The notes: a model not told the origin generated them from the letters alone. A stretch of DNA of 5,537 bases from an uncultured beta proteobacterium (GCA_903834645.1 CAILKA010000183.1:1-5537), one strand, 5' to 3'; positions 1 to 5,537 are shown, counted from the first letter of the stretch. Numbers and translations: made by a program.

Positions 1-1
1 C

Positions 2-73
2 AGGGCAGGCTGGAGCCACAGGCTCGGCTTCGCGTTGGCCACGGTGCTCCTGCTGCCTGTCGGCGGACTCGCA
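2..73 (+). other. Signal peptide coding segment (left part, truncated)
   Basis: The in-frame codons encode a stretch with Arg and His-Arg, then a hydrophobic core (LGFALATVLLLPVGG) and a likely signal peptidase I site after GLA, before QT. The processed chain would begin near position 74. The residues before Arg at 2-4 are outside the window. The lack of basic residues after the TTG at 35 is the main reason to prefer a start further upstream. Confidence 0.7.
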
Positions 74-2380
74 CAGACCCACACGACTGGGCGTCTCTCC
101 AACGAGTTCACGAGCCTGGCGCGAGCCGCTTCCAACTGCTCGGTGGCCACGCCCCGTACAGCCATGGCAGCCGGGGAAGCGGCTGGTTGGGCTCGCGTGC
201 AAACCGGCAACTTCAGCGGGACGCGCACCGAGACGCTCACCTATGTACAGGCCGTGGTTGTCACCGACGGCATCGACCCGCGCCTGGACAAGCTGCGCGA
301 CGCGCTGCTCCATCCCAGCAACAACCTGCCACGCGGATCCATCCTGCACCGCTATGTATCGGTGCCGGCCGCGTCGGTGCTGGTTCCGGCCTGTCGCCTG
401 TCTGCGATCGCTCAGGTGGAGGGTGTCGTCAGCGTCACGCCCAATCGCCTCACCCATCGATCGGCCAGCCCCCTGGAGGGCTACACCGCCACCGCTTTCG
501 CTCCGCCGCACGCAGCCGCCGGGGCGCGGGTCTACAGCCAGGCGTGGGCCTACACCGGCCGGGACGGCAGCGGCGTGGGCATCGCCATCGTCGACTCGGG
601 CGTGATGCGCGAGCACCACCATTTCCGCCGGCCCAACGGCACCAGCCGTGTGCAGCATGCGGTGGACATGACACGGCTGGGCTTCGGGGGGGTAACGGCT
701 GCGGTTTCGGGCATCAGCCCGTGGACCGTGGGCGCCGACGTCGCGCACGACGACTTCTTCAACCCCCAGGGCTTCCAGCGCCGGACCTACGAGGCCAGCA
801 TCTCGAGCCCTTCCAGTGCACGGGCGGATGGCTACGGCCATGGCACCCATGTGGCGGGCATCGCGGCAGGCCAGGGCGCCTACCAGGCGCCCAACTCCAC
901 GGGCATCGCCCCCGGTGCCACCCTCTACGACGTCAAGGTGCTCGGCGATACCGGCACGGGCCGGCTGGCCGACCTGCTGGCGGGCATGGACTGGGTTGTC
1001 TACCACTCGCGTCGGCTGGGCATCCGGGTGATGAACCTGAGCCTGGCCATGTCCTCTGCCGACAGCCACGCCATCGACCCACTGTGTCGCGCCGCTGCCA
1101 GTGCGGCGGCGGTGGGCATCACGGTGGTGTCGGCAGCCGGCAACTTCGGCAAGGATGCCTCCGGCCGCGAAGTCTACGGGTCGATCGGTTCACCGGGGCA
1201 CTGCCCGACCGTGGTGACGGTGGGCTCAGCCAACCCGAAGAACTCGGCTGACCGGGCGCAGATGGTCGTCAACGGCTTCAGTTCCCGCGGGCCCACCCGC
1301 GGCAGCCTCTTGATGCCCGACGGCAAGCGCCGGTACGACCACCTGCTCAAGCCCGACCTGATCGCTCCGGGCAATGCCGTCGTCTCTGCGCGTGCATGGA
1401 ACTCGCTGCTGGGAGCCGACCCGACCCTGGCCGTCTCCTCCTCGAGCAGGCACTCCGACGGCCAGCTGATGAGCCTGAGTGGCACCTCGGTTGCAGCGCC
1501 GGCCGTGGCGGGCGCGGCTGCCTTGCTCCTGCAGGAGAACCCGCACCTGACCCCGCCGATGGTCAAGGCCATCCTGCAATACACCGCCACGCCGTTGGCC
1601 CACGCCAATCTGATGCAGCAGGGCACGGGCCTGCTCAACGTGGCCGGGGCTGTCTCGCTGGCCGCCGTCATCCGCAACGACACGCCCCTGCGGGACCTTT
1701 ACGAGTCGGGCAACCACACCAACCTCGCGTCGCTCCTCAAACCCGGTCGAGCCATGCCTGCTCCGAGCACGACCATCGCCGGGGTCCCCACATCCTGGAG
1801 CCGCGTGGTCTACGCGGCGGGTACCCACATCCTGAGCGGCGAGGGCCTCTTCACGCGCGCCCACAACCTCTGGGACCCGAGCATCAGCTGGGTGCGCAAC
1901 GCCGTCCAGAAGACCCAGGTCGAGTACTGGTCGAAGGCGCCGGCCGCCCCGGGAACCGCTGCGGTCGCGGAGAACACGGTGCCGCGCAAGGTGGAGCAGG
2001 CCGACATTTCCAGCTTCGAGGCCGTTGCGTCGGGCTCCACCGTGGGCTTTGCGAGCAACCTCCCCGGCAGGCACTCGATCGTCCAGCGCAGGGGCATCTT
2101 CGGGCCGACCTCGGTCGTGAGTGCGGGAGTTTCCGCAGGCCGGGCGCAGCAGCTTGCCAAAGGCATGGCGGTCTCGTCGGGGATCGTGCTGGCCGAGGGC
2201 ATCGTGCTGGCCGAAGGAATCGTGCTCGCCGAAGGGATCGTGCTGGCCGAGGGCATCGTTCTCGCTGAAGGGATCGTGCTGGCCGAGGGGATCGTGCTGG
2301 CTGAGGGCATCGTTCTCGCGGAAGGGATCGTGCTCGCCGAAGGGATCGTGCTCGCCGAGTCGGCCCTCAGGGGAAAGTAG
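2..2380 (+). CDS. Secreted subtilisin-like S8 serine endopeptidase with C-terminal GIVLAE repeats, 5' end missing
   Basis: This is a secreted serine endopeptidase of the subtilisin (S8) family. Residues are numbered from the TTG at 35. That TTG is probably not the true start: the frame stays open to the window edge, and the upstream codons (RAGWSHRLGFA) supply the basic n-region of a signal peptide. An I9-like inhibitory propeptide seems to span residues 68-140. The catalytic set is complete: Asp187 (IVDSG), His269 (GHGTHVAG), oxyanion Asn370 (AAGN) and Ser485 (SGTSVAAP). Asp-His spacing is about 82 residues, against 32 in subtilisin, so there is a large insertion; Asn-Ser spacing is also enlarged. 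Residues 546-715 form an extension I do not recognise, followed by ten GIVLAE units (716-775) and a short tail, SALRGK. I see no transmembrane anchor, autotransporter barrel or sorting tag, so the final location (periplasm or outside) is open. The S8 assignment is firm; the substrate is unknown. Confidence 0.95.
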   Translation, partial: RAGWSHRLGFALATVLLLPVGGLAQTHTTGRLSNEFTSLARAASNCSVATPRTAMAAGEAAGWARVQTGNFSGTRTETLTYVQAVVVTDGIDPRLDKLRDALLHPSNNLPRGSILHRYVSVPAASVLVPACRLSAIAQVEGVVSVTPNRLTHRSASPLEGYTATAFAPPHAAAGARVYSQAWAYTGRDGSGVGIAIVDSGVMREHHHFRRPNGTSRVQHAVDMTRLGFGGVTAAVSGISPWTVGADVAHDDFFNPQGFQRRTYEASISSPSSARADGYGHGTHVAGIAAGQGAYQAPNSTGIAPGATLYDVKVLGDTGTGRLADLLAGMDWVVYHSRRLGIRVMNLSLAMSSADSHAIDPLCRAAASAAAVGITVVSAAGNFGKDASGREVYGSIGSPGHCPTVVTVGSANPKNSADRAQMVVNGFSSRGPTRGSLLMPDGKRRYDHLLKPDLIAPGNAVVSARAWNSLLGADPTLAVSSSSRHSDGQLMSLSGTSVAAPAVAGAAALLLQENPHLTPPMVKAILQYTATPLAHANLMQQGTGLLNVAGAVSLAAVIRNDTPLRDLYESGNHTNLASLLKPGRAMPAPSTTIAGVPTSWSRVVYAAGTHILSGEGLFTRAHNLWDPSISWVRNAVQKTQVEYWSKAPAAPGTAAVAENTVPRKVEQADISSFEAVASGSTVGFASNLPGRHSIVQRRGIFGPTSVVSAGVSAGRAQQLAKGMAVSSGIVLAEGIVLAEGIVLAEGIVLAEGIVLAEGIVLAEGIVLAEGIVLAEGIVLAEGIVLAESALRGK
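2180..2359 (+). repeat. Ten tandem 18-base units encoding GIVLAE
   Basis: Ten head-to-tail 18-base units in frame at the 3' end of the protease gene each encode Gly-Ile-Val-Leu-Ala-Glu (residues 716-775). Units 1, 4 and 6 are identical in DNA. The others differ only at third codon positions of the Gly, Val, Leu, Ala and Glu codons, so all ten peptides are the same. Units 5 and 8 share a GTT valine codon found in no other unit, which suggests some expansion by multi-unit blocks. There are no spacers between units, so this is not a CRISPR array. The array ends 18 bases before the end of the stop codon. Its function is unknown; a beta-structured, stacking or adhesive tail is possible. Confidence 0.97.
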
Positions 2381-2392
2381 CCGCGCGCGCCC

Positions 2393-3307
2393 TTACGCCC
2401 CGATCCAGGCGGCGCCCCGCACCCCCGAGGCGTCACCATGGCGCGCCGGCACGAGCCGCGTGCGCACCGGATCCGCCACACCACCGCTGAACACCCATCG
2501 GCCCCACTGCGCGGGCACCTGCTCGTACAGGTGCGGCAGGCCCGAGAGCCCGCCGCCGAGCACGATCACGTCCGGGTCGAGCAGGTTGATCACGGCCGCC
2601 AGCCCCTGCGCCAGGCGCCGGGCATGGCGCACCAGGGTCGCCTGGCAGGCCGCATCGCCCGCTGCCGCACGCTCGACGATCTCCTCGCCGCGCAGTTCCC
2701 CCCCGTGGCGCCACGCGTGCTCGCGCGCCAGGCCCGTGCCCGACAGCAGGGTCTCGTTGCAGCCCTGGCGGCCGCAGTAGCAGTCGAAGACGGGGTCCTC
2801 GGCAGGATCGAGCCAGGGCAGCGGGTTGTGGCCCCACTCGCCTGCCACGCCGTTTGGGCCCACCAGCACCTTTCCGTCCACGGCGATCCCTGCGCCCGTG
2901 CCGGTGCCCAGGATCACGGCGAACACCACCCGCGCCCCGGCGCCCGCGCCGTCGGTAGCCTCCGACAGCGCCAGGCAGTTCGCGTCGTTGGCGTAGCGCA
3001 CCGGCTGTCCCAGCCGCGCGGCCAGGTCACGCTCGATCGGGCGCCCGTTGAGCCAGGTGGAGTTCGCGTTCTTCAGCAGGCCCTCGGCCGTGAGCGTGCC
3101 CGGGCCGCCGATGCCCACCGACACTGGCGAGCCGCCCAGCGCGGCACGCGCCGTCCCCACCACGTCGGCCAGCGCGTCCAGCGTGGCGTCGTAGTCGTCC
3201 CGCGGGGTGGGGCGGCGTGCTTCCCAGCACACCTGCCCCGAAGCATCGAGAACGACGGCGTGGATCTTCGTGCCGCCGAGGTCGATGCCCAGGCGCAGGG
3301 CGGTCAC
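2393..3307 (-). CDS. mak: ROK-family fructokinase (manno(fructo)kinase type)
   Basis: This cytoplasmic sugar kinase of 304 residues is predicted to phosphorylate fructose (and perhaps mannose) at carbon 6 with ATP, feeding glycolysis. The phosphate-binding loop DLGGTK is at residues 9-14. The substrate segment NANSTWLNG is near 80-88, the presumed catalytic base is Asp108 in NDANCLALSEA, and a second nucleotide loop GTGTGAG is at 134-140. The ROK zinc site is complete: His160 in GEWGHNPLPW plus Cys176, Cys178 and Cys183 in CYCGRQGC. The C-terminal HGDASGVRGAAW and the early PTPRDDY match what I recall of E. coli Mak (about 302 residues), so Mak is preferred over glucokinase or a NagC-type repressor; there is no N-terminal DNA-binding domain. 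The GTG start overlaps the aminopeptidase stop codon, implying coupled translation with no promoter of its own. Exact sugar preference is inferred from similarity. Confidence 0.93.
   Translation of the reverse strand: MTALRLGIDLGGTKIHAVVLDASGQVCWEARRPTPRDDYDATLDALADVVGTARAALGGSPVSVGIGGPGTLTAEGLLKNANSTWLNGRPIERDLAARLGQPVRYANDANCLALSEATDGAGAGARVVFAVILGTGTGAGIAVDGKVLVGPNGVAGEWGHNPLPWLDPAEDPVFDCYCGRQGCNETLLSGTGLAREHAWRHGGELRGEEIVERAAAGDAACQATLVRHARRLAQGLAAVINLLDPDVIVLGGGLSGLPHLYEQVPAQWGRWVFSGGVADPVRTRLVPARHGDASGVRGAAWIGA
3304..3307 (-). other. GTGA stop/start overlap between aminopeptidase and kinase
   Basis: On the - strand the four bases GTGA hold the kinase GTG start (3307-3305) and the aminopeptidase TGA stop (3306-3304). 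No convincing Shine-Dalgarno sequence precedes the GTG, which fits re-initiation by ribosomes finishing the upstream gene. This fixes the kinase start and supports one two-gene transcript. Confidence 0.85.
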
Positions 3308-5139
3308 GCCAGCGGTTCTGTGCGGTCCAGCAGCCACTGCCGTGCCGCACCTTCCACGAGCGGCAGCAACCGCTCGCGCACGGTGGCGTGGTAGGTGTTC
3401 AGCCACGCCACCTCGTCGTCGCGCAGCAGGCTGCGCTCGATGCAGCGCGTGTCGATCGGGCACAGCGTGAGCGTCTCGAACTCGAGCATCTCGGCAAAGG
3501 TCGAGCCCTCCGGGGTCGCTGCCGGCGCGTTCATCACCAGGTTCTCGATGCGCACGCCCCACTGCCCGGGCCGGTACACACCCGGCTCGATGGAGGTGAT
3601 CATCCCGGGCTCCATCGCCATGTGGGCGTCGGGAATGGCTTTGCTGATGCTCTGCGGGCCCTCGTGGACGTTGAGGAAGTAGCCCACGCCGTGGCCTGTG
3701 CCATGCCCGAACTCGATGCCTTCCTGCCACAGCGGGGCGCGAGCCAGCGCGTCGAGCATCGGGCTCAAGGTGCCGCGCGGAAAGCGCGTGCGGCTGAGGT
3801 TCATCGTGCCCTTGAGCACGAGGGTGTAGTCGCGCTTCATGGCGGCGCTGGGCTCGCCGATGGGCCACACGCGCGTGATGTCGGTGGTGCCGCCAAGGTA
3901 CTGGCCGCCCGAGTCGATGAGCAGCAGCCCGTTGCCTTCGATCGTCGCGTGCGACTCGGCCGTGGCGCGGTAGTGCGGCATCGCGCCGTTGGCGTTGAAG
4001 CCGGCGATCACGGGAAAGCTCAGGCCCACGAAGGCGGGGCGGCGCGCGCGCTCGGCGCTCAGCATCTCGTCCACCGTGAGCTCGGTGATGGGGCCCGCCG
4101 AGGAGTCGCCCGCGCGCTGGCGTGCCAGCCGCGCCTCGAAGGCGGCGTAGAACTCGCACATCGCCGCGCCGTCCTCCTCCATCGCGTGGCGGATGTGGGC
4201 GGCCTCGTCGGCTGTCTTGCGGCTCTTGGCCAGCGTGCTGGGGTTGATCGCCTCCACCACGCGCACGCCTGCGGCCACTCGCTCGCGCAGCCCGTGCGTG
4301 ACGCGCCGCGGGTCCACCAGCAGCGTGCTCCCAGCGGGCAGCCCGCCCAGGGCCGCACCAGCCTGCGCGTAGTCGGCCACACGCACGCCGTCGGTCAGCA
4401 GCGCCGCGGCGAGTGCCGCATCCACCTTGCCGGCCCCGACGAAGAGGGTGGCTCCGGAACCGTCGATCAGCAGGTGAGCGAGGAAGACGGGGTTGTAGGA
4501 GACGTCCGAGCCGCGCAGGTTCGTGATCCACGCGATGTCGTCGACCGTGGAGACGAAGTGGTGCGAGGCGCCGTGCCGCGCCATCGCCTCGCGCATCTGC
4601 GCGAGCTTGGCGGCGCGCGCCACCGGCGCATGCGGCGCGCGGTGCTCGTAGACCGGCTGCGGCGGCAGGCCCGGGCGGCCTTCCCATACCGCCTCCACCG
4701 GGTCGAGGTCGGTGCGCAGCTTCACGCCCGCACGGTCGAGCGCGGCCTGCAGCGCCTGCGCCGCCGCCAGGCCCAGCACCTGTCCGTCCACGGCCACGGT
4801 CTGGCCGGCCGGCATGTGGGTGGCCAGCCACTCGACGTGGGCGGGGGAGGTGCCCGTGGCGATCTTCACGAGCTCGATGCCGCTGCCGGCAAGCTCAGCC
4901 TCGGCCTGCACCCAGTAGCGGCTGTCGGCGAACACCGCTGCGCGCTCGAGCGTGACCACGAGCGTGCCCATCGAGCCCGTGAAGCCCGACAGCCACTGGC
5001 GCGACTGCCAGCGCTCGGGCAGGTACTCGCTCAGGTGCGGGTCGGCGCTGGGCACGAGCAGGGCGTGCACGCCCAGGCGCTCGAGCTCCTCGCGCAGGCG
5101 GTCGATGCGCAGGCGGATGGTGGAGGTGCGGGTGTCCAT
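3304..5139 (-). CDS. Xaa-Pro aminopeptidase (aminopeptidase P), M24B, three-domain form
   Basis: This dinuclear-metal exopeptidase of 611 residues releases the N-terminal residue from peptides with proline in second place; it is expected to be cytoplasmic (no signal peptide seen). Two creatinase-like N-terminal domains (about 6-145 and 160-315) precede the pita-bread catalytic domain (about 320-540) and a C-terminal M24 domain (about 545-606). The five metal ligands are present: Asp409 (LLLIDSG), Asp420 (GGTTDITR), His483 (GTGHGVG), Glu518 (SIEPGVY) and Glu532 (RIENLV). His389 (MPHYRA) and His492 (NVHEGP) match the other catalytic histidines. Length and motif spacing resemble the roughly 620-residue eukaryotic XPNPEP1 type, not the shorter (about 440-residue) E. 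coli PepP, so I give no symbol although databases often use pepP. The ATG start has a GAGG site five bases upstream. It is the first gene of an operon with the fructokinase, and a structured 5' leader may affect its expression. Confidence 0.95.
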   Translation of the reverse strand: MDTRTSTIRLRIDRLREELERLGVHALLVPSADPHLSEYLPERWQSRQWLSGFTGSMGTLVVTLERAAVFADSRYWVQAEAELAGSGIELVKIATGTSPAHVEWLATHMPAGQTVAVDGQVLGLAAAQALQAALDRAGVKLRTDLDPVEAVWEGRPGLPPQPVYEHRAPHAPVARAAKLAQMREAMARHGASHHFVSTVDDIAWITNLRGSDVSYNPVFLAHLLIDGSGATLFVGAGKVDAALAAALLTDGVRVADYAQAGAALGGLPAGSTLLVDPRRVTHGLRERVAAGVRVVEAINPSTLAKSRKTADEAAHIRHAMEEDGAAMCEFYAAFEARLARQRAGDSSAGPITELTVDEMLSAERARRPAFVGLSFPVIAGFNANGAMPHYRATAESHATIEGNGLLLIDSGGQYLGGTTDITRVWPIGEPSAAMKRDYTLVLKGTMNLSRTRFPRGTLSPMLDALARAPLWQEGIEFGHGTGHGVGYFLNVHEGPQSISKAIPDAHMAMEPGMITSIEPGVYRPGQWGVRIENLVMNAPAATPEGSTFAEMLEFETLTLCPIDTRCIERSLLRDDEVAWLNTYHATVRERLLPLVEGAARQWLLDRTEPLA

Positions 5140-5144
5140 GAAGA

Positions 5145-5148
5145 CCTC
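5145..5148 (-). promoter_or_regulatory. Shine-Dalgarno site of the aminopeptidase
   Basis: GAGG on the - strand lies five bases before the ATG at 5139. It supports that start codon over downstream alternatives. Confidence 0.7.
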
Positions 5149-5154
5149 GTGTGG

Positions 5155-5196
5155 CAGGTGCGCCCGGGAGGGCGGGCGGGGGGTGGGCGCACCCTG
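5155..5196. repeat. Inverted repeat (hairpin A) in the divergent region
   Basis: GGTGCGCCC (5157-5165) and GGGCGCACC (5185-5193) are perfect 9-base inverted arms around a 19-base loop. Two more pairs form (5155-5156 with 5195-5196) if C5194 bulges. The stem is almost entirely G-C. If the aminopeptidase transcript begins near 5195, the hairpin would occupy most of its leader and end 6-8 bases before the Shine-Dalgarno site. It could instead be an operator. No U-tract follows it on either strand, so it is not a standard intrinsic terminator. Confidence 0.75.
5166..5187 (+). other. G-quadruplex motif in the loop of hairpin A
   Basis: The + strand carries five closely spaced G runs: GGG at 5166, 5170 and 5174, six G at 5178-5183, and GGG at 5185. 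Single-base linkers (A, C, C, T) separate them. Four G3 tracts with one-base loops are the arrangement expected to fold most stably. The + strand is the template for the aminopeptidase operon and the coding strand for the aminotransferase. Folding is predicted from pattern alone. Confidence 0.6.
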
Positions 5197-5218
5197 TCGG
5201 AATTCTAGGCGTGCGCCC
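5185..5218. repeat. Competing inverted repeat (hairpin B)
   Basis: GGGCGCAC (5185-5192) also pairs perfectly with GTGCGCCC (5211-5218) around an 18-base loop that includes GAATTC. It reuses the right arm of hairpin A, so the two structures exclude each other. The shared core TGCGCCC therefore occurs three times in 60 bases: at 5159-5165 and 5212-5218 direct, and at 5185-5191 inverted. Confidence 0.6.
5202..5207 (-). promoter_or_regulatory. Candidate -10 box for the aminopeptidase-fructokinase operon
   Basis: TAGAAT on the - strand matches the sigma70 -10 consensus at five of six bases and is one of the few AT-rich spots in the gap. Transcription would start near 5195, giving a leader of about 56 bases. 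No good -35 hexamer sits at the right distance (the bases there read CAGCAG), so the call is tentative and may imply an activator. Confidence 0.35.
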
Positions 5219-5249
5219 CGGCTGCTGCTGCTAAGCTCTCCGGTACAGC

Positions 5250-5259
5250 GGCAATTGCC
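5250..5259. promoter_or_regulatory. 10-base palindrome upstream of the aminotransferase (possible operator)
   Basis: GGCAATTGCC is a perfect palindrome ending 19 bases before the aminotransferase ATG. A second small palindrome, TTGCAA (5262-5267), follows and overlaps the ribosome binding site. The placement suits a repressor site, but I cannot name a regulator. Confidence 0.3.
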
Positions 5260-5265
5260 CGTTGC

Positions 5266-5269
5266 AAGG
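5266..5269 (+). promoter_or_regulatory. Shine-Dalgarno site of the aminotransferase
   Basis: AAGG lies nine bases before the ATG at 5279, a slightly long but workable spacing. It supports that ATG as the start. Confidence 0.6.
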
Positions 5270-5278
5270 TCTATCTAC

Positions 5279-5537
5279 ATGCCCGGCTTGCGTCCCGACG
5301 TCGATCCCGACGGCCTGCTCGAGTACTCGGTGGTCTACACCGACCGCTCGCTCAACCACATGTCCAAGCGCTTCCAGCAGGTGATGCGCGAGGTGGGCGC
5401 CACCCTCAAGGAGGTCTACGGCGCGCGCTCTGCGGTGCTCGTGCCCGGCAGCGGCAGCACCGGCATGGAGGCCGTGGCGCGCCAGTTCGCCGGTGGCCAG
5501 CGCTGCCTGATCGTGCGCAACGGCTGGTTCAGCTACC
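5279..5537 (+). CDS. Class V PLP-dependent aminotransferase (alanine/serine-glyoxylate type), 3' end missing
   Basis: Only the first 86 codons are in the window. The protein resembles class V aminotransferases of the alanine-glyoxylate / serine-pyruvate group, cytoplasmic enzymes that move an amino group from alanine or serine to a 2-oxo acid using pyridoxal phosphate. The evidence is the N-terminal LLEYSVVYTDRSLNHMSKRF, a helix (QQVMREVGATLKEVYGAR), then VPGSGSTGMEAVARQF at about 55-70. The last resembles the Ser/Gly-rich cofactor-phosphate segment of this fold, followed by CLIVRNGWFSY. The lysine that would bind the cofactor lies beyond the edge, so activity cannot be judged. 2-Aminoethylphosphonate transaminase is a possible alternative within the same class. 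The gene diverges from the aminopeptidase and shares its 139-base control region; AAGG precedes the ATG. Confidence 0.85.
   Translation, partial: MPGLRPDVDPDGLLEYSVVYTDRSLNHMSKRFQQVMREVGATLKEVYGARSAVLVPGSGSTGMEAVARQFAGGQRCLIVRNGWFSY

Noticed and set aside
1396..2268. Alternative + strand frame of about 290 codons inside the protease
   Set aside because: It has shadow-type composition, no motif, and full overlap with the S8 catalytic region.
2180..2359. Tandem array considered as a CRISPR
   Set aside because: Units are contiguous 18-mers without spacers, in frame within a gene, and no cas gene is present.
2381..2392. GCGCGCGC stretch considered as a bidirectional terminator
   Set aside because: It is self-complementary but too short for a stem with a loop, and no T-tract follows on either strand.
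1810..2484. Open frame on the - strand across the repeat array, giving a Ser/Thr/Pro-rich repeat protein
   Set aside because: Its repeats only mirror the GIVLAE array, and the coding frame on the + strand continues a real protease. The array's silent changes fall at third positions of the + frame.
3308..4831. Long open frame extending the kinase upstream through the aminopeptidase
   Set aside because: The translation is an Arg/Gly/Ala/Pro-rich shadow of the aminopeptidase in another frame. The kinase fold begins at LRLGIDLGGTK just after the GTG at 3307.
3217..5208. Open frame of about 660 codons on the + strand, antisense to the aminopeptidase
   Set aside because: It is a high-GC shadow with no recognisable motif, rich in His/Arg/Ala/Gly; the opposite strand carries a complete M24 active site.
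5221..5232. Four GCT repeats in the divergent gap
   Set aside because: The run is too short and too common in GC-rich DNA to support any claim.
5255..5278. TTGCCC with TATCTA as a -35/-10 pair for the aminotransferase
   Set aside because: The spacing is only about 11-12 bases and the start point would fall inside the coding region. I found no convincing + strand promoter in the gap.

Overview
The window is GC-rich throughout, with tightly packed genes and strong third-position G/C bias. The products fit a betaproteobacterium, probably of the order Burkholderiales. That placement comes from base composition and the general look of the proteins, not from any marker gene.

Layout: (1) Positions 2-2380, + strand, hold most of a secreted subtilisin-like (S8) serine protease. 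Its first codons lie left of the window, and it ends in ten perfect copies of the hexapeptide GIVLAE. (2) After a gap of only 12 bases come two genes on the - strand, read right to left: a three-domain Xaa-Pro aminopeptidase (aminopeptidase P, M24B, 5139-3304), then a ROK-family fructokinase of the Mak type (3307-2393). They overlap by four bases (GTGA) and should form one translationally coupled operon. The kinase and the protease converge end to end. (3) Positions 5140-5278 are a 139-base divergent control region with a long inverted repeat, a competing second hairpin, a G-quadruplex motif inside the first loop, a candidate -10 box for the aminopeptidase operon, a 10-base palindrome and Shine-Dalgarno sites for both flanking genes. 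(4) From 5279 to the right edge, + strand, is the N-terminal part of a class V PLP-dependent aminotransferase of the alanine/serine-glyoxylate type.

The protease (export and proteolysis) and the aminopeptidase (removal of the residue before proline) could both serve peptide catabolism, and the aminotransferase could use released amino acids. This is only inference: the protease is on the opposite strand and not in the operon, and the fructokinase is metabolically unrelated. I see no RNA gene, insertion sequence, CRISPR array, phage gene or complete multigene system. The most distinctive signals are the GIVLAE array, whose DNA units vary only at synonymous positions, and the structured divergent region at 5140-5278.
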